DNA of 64,000 nt, taken from the NCBI RefSeq assembly GCF_005222785.1, contig NZ_STGH01000006.1:1-64000 (forward strand), in the 5' to 3' direction. The notes beneath the pieces were generated by a model that was given only the letters and a program-made list of their open reading frames with translations, was not told where the DNA came from and made no database searches. A program made the position numbers and the translations under genes. How positions within the stretch are numbered: the stretch's first letter is position 1; every line of letters starts with the position of its first letter. Below are positions 8,969 to 19,512 of this stretch, piece after piece. This DNA comes from Rhodobacter sp. SY28-1. Lineage in GTDB: Bacteria; Pseudomonadota; Alphaproteobacteria; Rhodobacterales; Rhodobacteraceae.

Positions 8969-11232
<2,264 letters not shown>

Positions 11233-11238
11233 GGGGCC

Positions 11239-11282
11239 CAAATTCCTTCGAAGGAATTTGCAAAAGTTTTCGAAAACTTTTG
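11239..11282. repeat. Two tandem perfect palindromes between proB and proA
   Basis: Two adjacent 22-base perfect palindromes: CAAATTCCTTCGAAGGAATTTG (11239-11260, arms of 11) and its neighbour at 11261-11282, arms CAAAAGTTTTC. Both are centred on TTCGAA. The gene order continues across them, so they are unlikely to be full terminators. They may modulate proA expression or serve as a protein-binding or REP-like repeat. Confidence 0.8.
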
Positions 11283-11308
11283 CGCCCCATTTGAAACGGA
11301 GCGAGACA

Positions 11309-12568
11309 ATGGACGGCCAGTTCACCGACCTGATGACCGAAATCGGCACCAAGGCCCGCGCCGCAGCGGCCGAACTGGCCTGCGCATCCTCAGAACGCAA
11401 AGCCGCAGCCCTGATCGCCGCTGCCGATGCCGTCTGGCGCCGCCGTCAGGAAATCTTCGACGCCAACACCCTCGACCTCGACGCCGCCGACCAGAAGGGC
11501 ATCACCCCCGCCATGCGCGACCGCCTGCGGCTGGACGAGAACCGCCTGCGCGGGATCGTCGATGCGCTGCGCCAGATCGCGGAACAGAAGGACCCCGTCG
11601 GCCGCATCCTGGCTGAATGGGACCGACCCAATGGCCTCCACATCCAGCGCGTCGCCACGCCCCTGGGCGTCGTCGGCGTGATCTACGAATCCCGCCCGAA
11701 CGTCACCGCCGACGCCGGCGCCCTCTGCCTCAAGTCCGGTAACGCCGTGATCCTGCGGGGCGGCAGTGAAAGCTTCGAGACCTCGGAAGCCATCCACTCC
11801 TGCATGCTCGACGGCCTGAAATCCGCGAACCTCCCCGCCGCCGCAATCCAGTTCATCCCGACCCGCGACCGCGAGATGGTGACGGCGATGCTGCAGGCCA
11901 CGCAATACATCGACGTCATCGTCCCCCGGGGCGGCAAGGGTCTTGTCGGCCTCGTCCAGCGCGAGGCCCGCGTGCCGGTCTTCGCGCACCTTGAGGGCAT
12001 CTGCCACGTCTACGCCGACCGCGACGCCGACCTGGAGAAAGCCCGCCGCGTGGTCCTGAACGCCAAGACCCGCCGCACCGGCATCTGCGGCTCGGCCGAA
12101 TGCCTCCTGATCGACTGGCAGTTCTACACCAAGCACGGGGCCGTTCTGATCGAGGACCTCCTCAAGGCCGGAGTCGAAGTCCGCACCGAGGGCGAGTTGC
12201 TGAAGATCCCCGGCACCAAACGCGCCGCACCGGACGACTTTGGCAAGGAATTCCTGGACATGATCATCGCTGCCAAGCTGGTGGACGGCGTCGATCAGGC
12301 CATCGACCACATCCGCAAATACGGCAGCCAGCATACCGAAGCGATCCTGACCGAAAACGACGCCACCGCCGAGCGCTTCTTCCAGCGGCTCGACAGCGCC
12401 ATCCTGATGCGCAACGCCTCGACACAGTTCGCCGATGGGGGCGAGTTCGGCATGGGCGCGGAAATCGGCATCGCCACCGGCAAGATGCACGCCCGCGGCC
12501 CCGTGGGGGCCGAGCAGCTGTGCAGCTTCAAATATCTGGTGACGGGCGACGGGACGATCCGGACCTGA
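11309..12568 (+). CDS. proA: Glutamate-5-semialdehyde dehydrogenase
   Basis: Second step of proline synthesis: NADPH-dependent reduction of glutamyl-5-phosphate to glutamate semialdehyde. 419 residues, normal length, aldehyde-dehydrogenase fold. The catalytic cysteine is in [13 protein letters not shown] (about residue 257), and [11 protein letters not shown] is a family signature. The ATG at 11309 follows ACGGAGCGAG; a longer frame starting inside proB is not used. It forms a unit with obg and proB. Confidence 0.97.
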   Translation: MDGQFTDLMTEIGTKARAAAAELACASSERKAAALIAAADAVWRRRQEIFDANTLDLDAADQKGITPAMRDRLRLDENRLRGIVDALRQIAEQKDPVGRILAEWDRPNGLHIQRVATPLGVVGVIYESRPNVTADAGALCLKSGNAVILRGGSESFETSEAIHSCMLDGLKSANLPAAAIQFIPTRDREMVTAMLQATQYIDVIVPRGGKGLVGLVQREARVPVFAHLEGICHVYADRDADLEKARRVVLNAKTRRTGICGSAECLLIDWQFYTKHGAVLIEDLLKAGVEVRTEGELLKIPGTKRAAPDDFGKEFLDMIIAAKLVDGVDQAIDHIRKYGSQHTEAILTENDATAERFFQRLDSAILMRNASTQFADGGEFGMGAEIGIATGKMHARGPVGAEQLCSFKYLVTGDGTIRT

Positions 12569-12571
12569 GGT

Positions 12572-13171
12572 CTAGAACGTCAGCTTGATCGTCGTCTCGC
12601 CTATTTCGGTGATCAGCCGCCGCCCTTGCCGCGCCAGCTCATCCGGCACCAGCGCGAAATGCACCTGGTTCGCGCCGATCTCTGCCGGCGCGCGGGGTTC
12701 GGTCAGGACCTCCCACAGCGCCGGGTCCACTTTCAGCCGCGGCGCCTCGGCCAGCACCTGCCAGCCCAGGTCAGACCGCGTCACGCTGATCTTTCCGCCA
12801 TAGGCCAGCGCGCTTTCCAGGCATTGCAGAAGAAGGAACGCCAGCCGCACCTCGCGCCGGGACAGATCGCCCGGGCTCGTCCATGCATAGCTGATCCGCC
12901 CCCCACGCCCCAAGTCACCCAGGATCGAGGCCACCTCGGACCGCGCGATCCGCTGGTCGCTCGTCGCCTGGCCAAAGCACACACGGAAGAACCGGATGCG
13001 CGCATTGGCATTGGCCACGCTTTCCGAAATCAGCGCCATCTCCGGCCGCACCGCACCCGGCTCCATCGCCAGAAGCTCCACCCCGTTGCCTATCGCCCCG
13101 ATCGGGCTGATAAGGTCATGGCAGATGCGCGAGGCGATCAGGGCGGCGAGGTCGGGCTTGTCTTGCATCAT
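12572..13171 (-). CDS. chpT: Histidine phosphotransferase ChpT
   Basis: In Caulobacter and Rhodobacter, ChpT relays phosphate from CckA to CtrA and CpdR, controlling cell cycle, motility or gene-transfer-agent functions. About 199 residues: a helical hairpin with the phosphorylatable histidine in SRICHDLISPIGAIGNGVEL (about residues 14-33), then a degenerate ATPase-like domain. It converges on proA. Its start is only 23 bases from the divergent DUF3553 gene, so its promoter must overlap that gene or the start may differ slightly (ATG at 13171 or 13168). Confidence 0.85.
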   Translation of the reverse strand: MMQDKPDLAALIASRICHDLISPIGAIGNGVELLAMEPGAVRPEMALISESVANANARIRFFRVCFGQATSDQRIARSEVASILGDLGRGGRISYAWTSPGDLSRREVRLAFLLLQCLESALAYGGKISVTRSDLGWQVLAEAPRLKVDPALWEVLTEPRAPAEIGANQVHFALVPDELARQGRRLITEIGETTIKLTF

Positions 13172-13194
13172 CGAACCGGGCGAAAGGACTTGAT

Positions 13195-13377
13195 ATGGTG
13201 GCACTTCTCGAACCGGGCATGCTGGTGCGACACCCGGATCAGGCAGACTGGGGTCTCGGTCAGGTACAGTCGAATATCGACAACAAGGTGACAGTGAACT
13301 TTGAACACGCCGGGAAAGTCGTGATCGACAGCAAGCGCGTCTTCCTTCTGCCAGTGGCCGGACCTCAACACCCATAG
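13195..13377 (+). CDS. DUF3553 domain protein
   Basis: Small 60-residue cytoplasmic protein, essentially one DUF3553 domain: a short SH3-like beta barrel with LLEPGMLVRHPDQADWGLGQ and VTVNFEHAGKVVI. Related folds occur in nucleic-acid-binding CarD/UvrD-type tails, but the function of the stand-alone form is unknown. AAAGGAC lies five to ten bases before the ATG. It is divergent from chpT, a close arrangement that suggests shared control. Confidence 0.8.
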   Translation: MVALLEPGMLVRHPDQADWGLGQVQSNIDNKVTVNFEHAGKVVIDSKRVFLLPVAGPQHP

Positions 13378-13510
13378 TGCGAATCCGGCGCAGAAACTCA
13401 ACCGGGAATTGCTTGCGTCAGCGGTGAACCGGCGAACGGTTGCATTGCAGCCGCCCCATGGCTAAGTCAGACGCGACAAAAGCCCGTAGCAAAGCGCCAG
13501 ATCCCCACGG

Positions 13511-14290
13511 ATGTCTGCCGAACCTGCCCCCTATGCCGTCCGGCTGGCGACAACGCCCGATGACCTGACGGCGGCGCAGGCGCTGCGCTATCAGGTCTTC
13601 GTCCGGGAACTGGGCGGCGACGGCCCGCTCGTCGATCACGCCCTTGGCCTCGAACGCGATGCCTTCGACCCGCATTTCGACCACCTGATCCTTGTCGACC
13701 GCCGCATCGACCCTGCCAGCCACACCCATGTCATCGGCGCCTACCGCGTCCTGCCTTCGGACCGCCGCGCCGCGGCCGGGCGGTTCTATTCGGAAACCGA
13801 GTTCGACCTGACCCCCCTCCTCGCCTCGGGCCGCAAGCTTCTTGAACTCGGCCGCTCCTGCGTCCACGCCGACCACCGCGGCGGCACCGCCATGTTCCAT
13901 CTCTGGAACGGCCTCGCCGAATACGTCCTCGACCGCGGGATCGAGGTGCTGTTCGGCGCCGCTTCCTTCCACGGCACCGACATCGCCGCCTTGGCCCAGC
14001 CGCTCTCCTACCTGCACCACCACCACCTCGCCCCGCCCGAGATGCGGGTCCGCGCACTGTCCCCGCAGCGGCAGGAAATGGACCTGATCCCCAGGGACCA
14101 GCTCGACCGCCGCGCCGCGATGGCCGCCACGCCCGCGCTGATCAAGGCGTACCTCCGCCTCGGCGGCTTTGTCGGCGACGGCGCCTGGATCGACCGGGAC
14201 TTCAACACCACCGACGTCTGCCTGGTGATGGACACCGGCCAGATGTCCGCCCGCCACCGTGAGTTCTACATCCGCAAGGCGGGCCCATGA
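13511..14290 (+). CDS. olsB: Ornithine-acyl[ACP] N-acyltransferase (OlsB type)
   Basis: GNAT-fold enzyme predicted to join a 3-hydroxyacyl chain from ACP to ornithine, giving lyso-ornithine lipid, a phosphate-free membrane lipid precursor. 259 residues, usual length. Visible are the N-terminal ALRYQVFVRELGG motif, LELGRSCVHADHRGG and the C-terminal LGGFVGDGAWIDRDFNTTDVC block typical of hemolysin-like/OlsB acyltransferases. It overlaps the next gene by ATGA, consistent with an olsBA operon. Confidence 0.88.
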   Translation: MSAEPAPYAVRLATTPDDLTAAQALRYQVFVRELGGDGPLVDHALGLERDAFDPHFDHLILVDRRIDPASHTHVIGAYRVLPSDRRAAAGRFYSETEFDLTPLLASGRKLLELGRSCVHADHRGGTAMFHLWNGLAEYVLDRGIEVLFGAASFHGTDIAALAQPLSYLHHHHLAPPEMRVRALSPQRQEMDLIPRDQLDRRAAMAATPALIKAYLRLGGFVGDGAWIDRDFNTTDVCLVMDTGQMSARHREFYIRKAGP

Positions 14291-15108
14291 CCGACTGGAA
14301 GGACGTGCCCCCGCCCCCCTTCCGCGTCACCCCCCTGGGCTGGCTGCGCGTCCTGTGGCGCGGGGCGCTGGTCGGCGGGCTGACCTACGGCGGGCTTGTG
14401 GTCCTGCTTCTCGTCCGGCTCGTCGAATGGCCGCTTTTTGGCCAGGCCCGCTCCGTCACCCCGCACATCACCAAGTTCGTCTGCCGCACCGCGCTCCGCC
14501 TGTTGCGCCTGCCACTCAGCGTCCACGGCACGCCTATGACCCGGCCCGGAGCGATCGTGGCCAACCATTCCTCCTGGCTCGACATCTTCGTCCTGAACGC
14601 GGTCCAGACCGTCTACTTCGTCGCCAAGTCCGAGGTCGCCGGCTGGCCCGGAATCGGCTGGCTTGCCCGCGCCACCGGCACCATCTTCATCGCCCGCAAG
14701 GGGACCGAGGCGAAGAAACAGCAGGACATCTTCGAACAGCGCCTCCAGGCCGGGCATCGCCTGCTCTTTTTCCCCGAAGGCACCTCCACCGACGCGATCC
14801 GCGTCCTGCCGTTCAAGTCCACACTCTTCCAGGCCTTCTTCTCACCCGCCCTGGAACACACGATGCATATCCAGCCGGTGACCGTGGTCTTCCACGCCCC
14901 TGCAGGCGCCGACCCCCGGCACTACGGCTGGTGGGGCGACATGGACTTCGCGAGCCACCTGCTGAAAACCCTCGCCACCCCCCGCCAGGGTCGGGTCGAG
15001 GTCTTCTTCCACCCCGAGGTCCCCGTGGACGCCTTTGAAAACCGCAAGGTCCTCGCCCAGCACTGCGAACGGGTGATCCGCACCGCGCATGTCGGCGCCG
15101 TGGAATAG
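14287..15108 (+). CDS. olsA: Lyso-ornithine lipid O-acyltransferase (OlsA type)
   Basis: PlsC-family membrane acyltransferase of 273 residues that would complete ornithine lipid by acylating the hydroxyl group; some homologues also make phosphatidic acid. An N-terminal transmembrane helix (about 28-48) precedes the HX4D motif NHSSWLD (about residue 96) and FPEGTSTD (about residue 160). Coupling to olsB by a 4-base overlap supports OlsA over a housekeeping PlsC. Confidence 0.87.
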   Translation: MTDWKDVPPPPFRVTPLGWLRVLWRGALVGGLTYGGLVVLLLVRLVEWPLFGQARSVTPHITKFVCRTALRLLRLPLSVHGTPMTRPGAIVANHSSWLDIFVLNAVQTVYFVAKSEVAGWPGIGWLARATGTIFIARKGTEAKKQQDIFEQRLQAGHRLLFFPEGTSTDAIRVLPFKSTLFQAFFSPALEHTMHIQPVTVVFHAPAGADPRHYGWWGDMDFASHLLKTLATPRQGRVEVFFHPEVPVDAFENRKVLAQHCERVIRTAHVGAVE

Positions 15109-15128
15109 CCCGCAGCGTTTGCTCTTTT

Positions 15129-15168
15129 CCCAAATACTCCCGCCGGAGGCTCCGCCGCCTGCCCCCAC
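15129..15168. repeat. CAAATA-led GC hairpin repeat, copy 2
   Basis: CCAAATACTCCC then CGCCGGAGGC/TCCGCCGCCT, a divergent member of the hairpin family at 2032-2066 and 16981-17020. It lies just past olsA and is a likely terminator on one or both strands. Confidence 0.45.
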
Positions 15169-15176
15169 GGGTCGGG

Positions 15177-15527
15177 CTACCCCTGCCGCAGCACCTTCGC
15201 CAAAGGCCGTCCCTTCGCCAGCTCGTCGACCAGTTTGTCCAGGATCCGGATCTCGCGCATCACGGGCTCGGCGATCTCCTCGATCCGGACCCCGCAGATC
15301 ACGCCCGTCACCTGCACCCGCGCCGGGTTCAGCGCCGGGGCCTCGGCAAAGAACCGCTCCAGATCCAGCCCCTCCGCCATCACGCGCTCCAGGCTGTCCG
15401 CATCATGCCCCGTCAGCCAGAACAGCACCGCATCCAGGTCAGCCTTGCTCCGCCCCTTCCGCTCCACCTTCGCCAGGTAGACCGGGTAAAGTTTGGCAAA
15501 GCTCATGCCATAGACGCGATGTGTCAT
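15177..15527 (-). CDS. DUF2200 family protein
   Basis: Cytoplasmic protein of about 116 residues of unknown function, matching the whole DUF2200 family: MTHRVYGMSFAKLYPVY at the start, an FFAEAPALNP segment, ITGVICG-type VTGVICGVRIEEI and a conserved LDKLVDELAKGRPL end. The ATG at 15527 gives the family's usual N-terminus; a frame extending to 15572 overlaps the transglycosylase gene. Members contain a small helical YdhG-like fold; no reaction is known. Confidence 0.8.
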   Translation of the reverse strand: MTHRVYGMSFAKLYPVYLAKVERKGRSKADLDAVLFWLTGHDADSLERVMAEGLDLERFFAEAPALNPARVQVTGVICGVRIEEIAEPVMREIRILDKLVDELAKGRPLAKVLRQG

Positions 15528-15568
15528 TCTCAGACCCCCGTAGGGTGGGCAATCCGCCCACCGCCCCG

Positions 15569-16840
15569 TCACCGCAGACGACGCAACAGCTCCAGCGACG
15601 GTTCCCCCGTCACCGGCAGCCCCACACTCGCCTCATAGGCGCTGATCGCGGCCTTGGTCTTGCCCCCGATCACCCCGTCGGTCCCGCCCGTGTCGAAGCC
15701 CCGCGCCGTCAGCAGACGCTGCAATTCCTGACGGTCGGCCTTGGTCATGCCCGTCGCATCTGGCCCGAACGAGGCCTGCACCGCGCCCCACCCCAACAGC
15801 CGGTCGGACAGGTGCCCCACGCCAATCGCGTAGCTTTGCGCGTTGTTGTAACGCAGGATCGTCGCGAAGTTCTGCGTCAGCAGGAAGTACGGCGCCCCAC
15901 CCCCGTTCCCGCCCGCAATGATCGACCCGCCCGCCAGCGCCCGCCCGTCGGCTGACCGCACGCCAAGACCCGCCCAGGCCTCGGCCGACTGGCCCTTGCC
16001 GCGCCCCAGGAGCCCGGTGTTGAACCCCGCCGGGACCACGACCTCCATCCCCCAGGGCAGCCCCCGGGTCCAGCCGGACTTCGCCAGATAGGCCGCGGTC
16101 GAGGCCAGGGCATCCGTCGGGTCCTCCGACCAGATGTCGCGCCGCCCGTCGCCGGTGAAATCCACCGCATAGGCGAGATACGAGGTCGGGATGAACTGGG
16201 TATGCCCCATCGCCCCCGCCCAACTCCCCGTCATCCCCTGCGGCGAGACGTCCCCCGCCTGCAGGATCTTCAGTGCCGCCACCAGCTGCGATTCGAAGAA
16301 CTCCCCCCGCCGCCCCTCATAGGCCAGGGTCGACAGGGCCGAGACGACCGGCACATTGCCGCGCCGCGTCCCGAAAAAGCTCTCCAGCCCCCAGACCGCG
16401 GCCACCACATGGCCCTCGACCCCATAGCGGGCCTCGATCGCCTGCAACGTCCCGCCATACTGCGCGAACTTCTGGCGGCCGAGGCTCACCCTCTCGTCCG
16501 AGGCGGCAATGTTCAGATAATCCTCCAACGTCCGGGTGAACTCGGTCTGGTTGCGGTCCTTCTCGATGACCTCGGGAATGAACCCCGCCCCCCGGAACGC
16601 CGCGTCAATCGTCCCGGACGAAATCCCGCGCGAGGCCGCCCGGCCCTTGAACCCCTCAACCCAGGCGTCCCACCCGGCATTCGGCACTGCCCGGGGTGCC
16701 GGGTCAGGTGCGCGGTAGCCCCCACCTGCGCCGCCCGAAGACCTGCCACCTCCCCCGATACAGGCTGACAACAGTGCAGCCGCCCCCACCATCAGACCCG
16801 CGCGCCGCGTGAAACCTTTGCCGGTTGCTGCCTCAATCAT
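15569..16840 (-). CDS. Lytic murein transglycosylase (MltB type, lipoprotein)
   Basis: Predicted periplasmic lipoprotein that cleaves peptidoglycan glycan strands to 1,6-anhydro products. 423 residues: a signal with lipobox LLSAC (Cys27), a Gly/Ser linker, an SLT_2/MltB catalytic domain with the glutamate in VWGLESFFGTR (about residue 170), and a C-terminal PG_binding_1 domain (about 365-423). The ATG at 16840 is preceded by AGGACG. A conserved upstream element lies at 17051-17123. Confidence 0.92.
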   Translation of the reverse strand: MIEAATGKGFTRRAGLMVGAAALLSACIGGGGRSSGGAGGGYRAPDPAPRAVPNAGWDAWVEGFKGRAASRGISSGTIDAAFRGAGFIPEVIEKDRNQTEFTRTLEDYLNIAASDERVSLGRQKFAQYGGTLQAIEARYGVEGHVVAAVWGLESFFGTRRGNVPVVSALSTLAYEGRRGEFFESQLVAALKILQAGDVSPQGMTGSWAGAMGHTQFIPTSYLAYAVDFTGDGRRDIWSEDPTDALASTAAYLAKSGWTRGLPWGMEVVVPAGFNTGLLGRGKGQSAEAWAGLGVRSADGRALAGGSIIAGGNGGGAPYFLLTQNFATILRYNNAQSYAIGVGHLSDRLLGWGAVQASFGPDATGMTKADRQELQRLLTARGFDTGGTDGVIGGKTKAAISAYEASVGLPVTGEPSLELLRRLR

Positions 16841-16980
16841 CGTCCTGCCCGCCTGCTGCTCTTGTTATCCGGCCATGATACCCATGCGGCCCGCCAAAGG
16901 CCAAGCCCCCCGCCCTTGCGGCGGCAGATGCACGCCCGGCGCCGGATGTCGCACGCGTCCCCTGCACGGCTTCCGCTTCC

Positions 16981-17020
16981 CCAAATATCCCCGGGGGTCC
17001 GGGGGGTGGCCCCCCCGGTC
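16981..17020. repeat. CAAATA-led GC hairpin repeat, copy 3
   Basis: CCAAATATCCCCGGGGG then a stem of G and C runs (GGGGGGTGGCCCCCCC). Same family as copies at 2032 and 15129. It stands in the 289-base gap between the trmJ stop and the transglycosylase start, a gap with no gene. Confidence 0.55.
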
Positions 17021-17050
17021 CAACGGCCCGCCACATGGCCAGACGCCCGG

Positions 17051-17123
17051 GTTAAGAAACCCCTAACGCCCACGAACAACTCATTGAAATTGTGACTTTT
17101 TCACGGATTGTCCACTGTGGACA
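17051..17123 (-). promoter_or_regulatory. Recurrent upstream element, copy 2
   Basis: Minus strand: perfect dyad TGTCCAC/GTGGACA (17109-17123), spacer, TCAATGAGTTG, then GTTAGGGGTTTCTTAAC at 17051-17068. Matches the block at 6181-6251 in order and spacing. Lies upstream of the lytic transglycosylase gene and just after the trmJ stop. The GTTAG-N7-TTAA part is CtrA-box-like. Confidence 0.45.
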
Positions 17124-17129
17124 CGTCTT

Positions 17130-17867
17130 TCAGTCGCCCTGCTTTTTCAGCTTGAACGCGATCTGCCGCAGCATCCCGTGGAAGGTCTGCACCTCGGCCC
17201 GGGTCAGCCCCAGCCGCCCCCACATGTTCCGCAGGTTCGCCTTCATCCCCTCCACCTTTGTCTCGGGAAAGAAGAACCCCGCCGCCTCCAGCCGCTCCTC
17301 GAAATGGTCCGCCAGCCGGTCCACCTCTTCCCGGTTCGCGAACTCCGTCCGGGCCAGCTCCATGACCGAGGCCGGAACCGTGGCCCCCTGCCGCTGCCAT
17401 TCATAGCCCAGCAGAAGCACACACTGCGCCAGGTTCAGCGAGGGAAACTCCGGGTTCACCGGCACCGTCACGATGGCGTTGGCCCGGACGATGTCCTCGT
17501 TCTCCAGCCCCGCCCGCTCCGGCCCGAACAGGACACCCACCCGCTTGCCTTCCGCCCCCATCGCGCGGGCCATCTCCATCGCCCGTTCCGGCGTCACCAC
17601 CTCTTTCACAAGCTCCCGCCCCCGCGCCGTGGTGGCAAAGACGAAGTCGCAGTCGGCAATCGCGCCGCCCAGGTCCGGGAACAGCCCCGCGTGATCCAAG
17701 AGCCGCCCCGCCCCCGACGCCATCGCCACCGCCTTCGGGTTCGGCCAGCCGTCGCGCGGCCCCACGACCCGCATCCGCTCCAGACCGAAGTTCAGCATCG
17801 CCCGCGCCGCCGCGCCGATGTTCTCGCCCATCTGCGGCCGGACCAGGATGAAGACGGGGGGGATCAT
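17130..17867 (-). CDS. trmJ: RNA 2'-O-methyltransferase TrmJ family
   Basis: SPOUT-class enzyme predicted to 2'-O-methylate position 32 of tRNAs with S-adenosylmethionine. About 245 residues. The three SpoU motifs are visible: RPQMGENIGAAARAM (residues 9-23), VGVLFGPERAGLENED (about 110) and PSLNLAQ (about 140), plus a C-terminal helical extension as in TrmJ. The ATG at 17867 follows GGAAAGG. Exact target nucleotide is inferred from the family. Confidence 0.88.
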   Translation of the reverse strand: MIPPVFILVRPQMGENIGAAARAMLNFGLERMRVVGPRDGWPNPKAVAMASGAGRLLDHAGLFPDLGGAIADCDFVFATTARGRELVKEVVTPERAMEMARAMGAEGKRVGVLFGPERAGLENEDIVRANAIVTVPVNPEFPSLNLAQCVLLLGYEWQRQGATVPASVMELARTEFANREEVDRLADHFEERLEAAGFFFPETKVEGMKANLRNMWGRLGLTRAEVQTFHGMLRQIAFKLKKQGD

Positions 17868-17934
17868 GCAAGCACCTTTCCGGTTTCGTCGGGCCGAGAT
17901 AGGCTGATCCCCGGCCCCTGACAAGGAGAACGCC

Positions 17935-18285
17935 ATGGCCCGCGATCCCGGGCTGGAGGCCGTGCTGTCCGAAAACCTCGCCGACCTCGACAATCTGGCG
18001 ACGACGACGATGTTCGGCGGCCTTGCTTGGATGTGGAACGGCCACCTGCTGTGCGGCGCGCGGACCGACGGGCTGATGGTCCGGCTTGGCAAGGGCAACG
18101 ACGCTTGGGCACTGGCCCTGCCGGGCGCCGATCATCTGCGGGCGGGCGAGCGGGTGATGGACGGCTGGGTCCGCGTGCCCGCCGAAATCGCAGGCGACGA
18201 CGCCCTCCGCCGCAGGCTTCTCGATGCCGCCACCGCCTTTGTCCGCGCACTGCCGCCCAAGGTAGCCAAGCCCGCAAAACGCTGA
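17935..18285 (+). CDS. TfoX N-terminal domain protein
   Basis: 116-residue cytoplasmic protein made of a single TfoX/Sxy N-terminal domain, with TTTMFGGLAWMWNGHLLCG near residues 23-41 as the signature. Full-length TfoX activates competence genes in gammaproteobacteria, but this short form lacks the C-terminal half and its role is unknown. AAGGAG precedes the ATG. It is divergent from trmJ and followed 33 bases later by the ThiE-like gene. Confidence 0.8.
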   Translation: MARDPGLEAVLSENLADLDNLATTTMFGGLAWMWNGHLLCGARTDGLMVRLGKGNDAWALALPGADHLRAGERVMDGWVRVPAEIAGDDALRRRLLDAATAFVRALPPKVAKPAKR

Positions 18286-18318
18286 TAGACGGGCCGGAAC
18301 AGCATTCCGGAGCCCGAA

Positions 18319-18939
18319 ATGGCCGCAGACGAGCGCCCGCAGATCACCCTGATCACCCCGCCGACCTTCGACCCCGATACCTTCGCTGACCGCATCGGCC
18401 GGGTTCTTGACGGGGCCGAGATCGCCTGCCTGCGGCTGTCGCTCGGCACCCGGGACGAAGACATCCTGATGCGCGCCGCAGACGCCGCACGCGAGGCAGG
18501 CCATGCCCGTGACGTGGCTGTGGTGATCGACAACCACCTGATCCTGGCCGAACGGCTTGGCCTCGACGGGGTCCACCTGACCGACGGGTCGCGCAACGTC
18601 CGCAAGGCCCGCAAGGACCTTGGCGCAGACGCGATTGTGGGTGCTTTCTGCGGGGCGTCAAAACATGACGGGATGACCGCCGGAGAGGCGGGGGCGGACT
18701 ACGCCGCCTTCGGCCCCATCGGCGCGACTGCGCTTGGCGACGGCAGCCAGGCGCCGTTCGAACTGTTCGAATGGTGGTCCGAGGTGATCGAGGTCCCGAT
18801 CATCGCCGAAGGCGCGCTGACGTCCGAGCTGGTGGCGAAGTTCGGCCCCGTCACCGACTTCTTCGCCGTGGGCGAAGAGATCTGGTCTGCCGAAGACCCG
18901 CTAACCGCCCTGAAAGCGCTGCTCGCGCCCCTTGGCTGA
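18319..18939 (+). CDS. Thiamine phosphate synthase-like protein (ThiE family)
   Basis: TIM-barrel protein of 206 residues resembling ThiE, which joins the pyrimidine and thiazole moieties of thiamine. Family traits include VVIDNHLILAERLGLDGVHL (about residues 72-91), GAFCGASKHDGMTAGEAGADY and AAFGPIGAT. The usual thiazole-phosphate loop is altered, and no other thi genes are adjacent, so it may be a paralogue with a different substrate rather than the housekeeping enzyme. Confidence 0.78.
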   Translation: MAADERPQITLITPPTFDPDTFADRIGRVLDGAEIACLRLSLGTRDEDILMRAADAAREAGHARDVAVVIDNHLILAERLGLDGVHLTDGSRNVRKARKDLGADAIVGAFCGASKHDGMTAGEAGADYAAFGPIGATALGDGSQAPFELFEWWSEVIEVPIIAEGALTSELVAKFGPVTDFFAVGEEIWSAEDPLTALKALLAPLG

Positions 18940-18961
18940 CCGCTCATCGGTGACTTGGTCC

Positions 18962-18985
18962 CTCTTCGCTGCGGCCTGCGAAGAG
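18962..18985. terminator. Hairpin after the ThiE-like gene
   Basis: Perfect 8-base stem CTCTTCGC (18962-18969) and GCGAAGAG (18978-18985) with an 8-base loop, 22 bases past the stop. No clear T run follows, so if it terminates transcription it is weak or Rho-assisted. Its right arm runs into the AGAAGCCGAAGGCG repeat. Confidence 0.4.
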
Positions 18986-19008
18986 AAGCCGAAGGCGAAC
19001 GAGGATCG
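18983..19008 (+). repeat. AGAAGCCGAAGGCG repeat, copy 2
   Basis: GAGAAGCCGAAGGCGAACGA then GGATCG, matching the copy at 8998-9024 with three changes. Both copies sit just beyond gene ends. It is probably a small dispersed element of this genome. Confidence 0.4.
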
Positions 19009-19011
19009 TCG

Positions 19012-19512
19012 CTAAACCAACCCCTCGCGCGTCAACTCGACGACGACATGCGGCAGATCGGTCCCGCGGGCGCGGCAATGCTTCACGTCGCGTCCGGTTT
19101 CCCTGAATCCAAGCTTGCGCAAGACATTCGCCGACCGCGTGTTGCCCTCGAAGTAGCCCGAGATCAGCGGCGCATCGCTGGCGGCGCAATGTGCCGAGAC
19201 AAGGCACAACCCGGCTTCCGTTGCGTATCCCCTCCCCTGCGCTCGGGGATGCAGCCAATAGCCGAGGACGCCGTCCACCAGCGAGATGATACCGGCAAAG
19301 CCCGATGCGTCCTCGATCGCGAACGTCTCGCCCGGCACGGCGATCTCTGTCAGGAAGTATCGGAAGTCCGCCGCGGTATAGGGGTGCGGCACGACAGCCA
19401 GCCAGCCCGACACCGCCAGGTCACCGACCCCCACCACCACCTCCGCCTCATCCGCCACCGCGACCGGCCGCAAGGCCAGCCGCGCCGTCCGGTAATGCGT
19501 CGCGAGTGGCAT
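19012..19512 (-). CDS. GNAT family N-acetyltransferase
   Basis: 166-residue acetyltransferase of the RimJ/RimL-like group (Acetyltransf_3). The acetyl-CoA-binding segment is LHPRAQGRGYATEAGL (about residues 91-106), and NTRSANVLRKLGFRETG near residue 128 is the conserved end of the fold. Substrate unknown. Its ATG overlaps the stop of the preceding GNAT gene (TGATG), so the two are translationally coupled. Confidence 0.85.
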   Translation of the reverse strand: MPLATHYRTARLALRPVAVADEAEVVVGVGDLAVSGWLAVVPHPYTAADFRYFLTEIAVPGETFAIEDASGFAGIISLVDGVLGYWLHPRAQGRGYATEAGLCLVSAHCAASDAPLISGYFEGNTRSANVLRKLGFRETGRDVKHCRARGTDLPHVVVELTREGLV

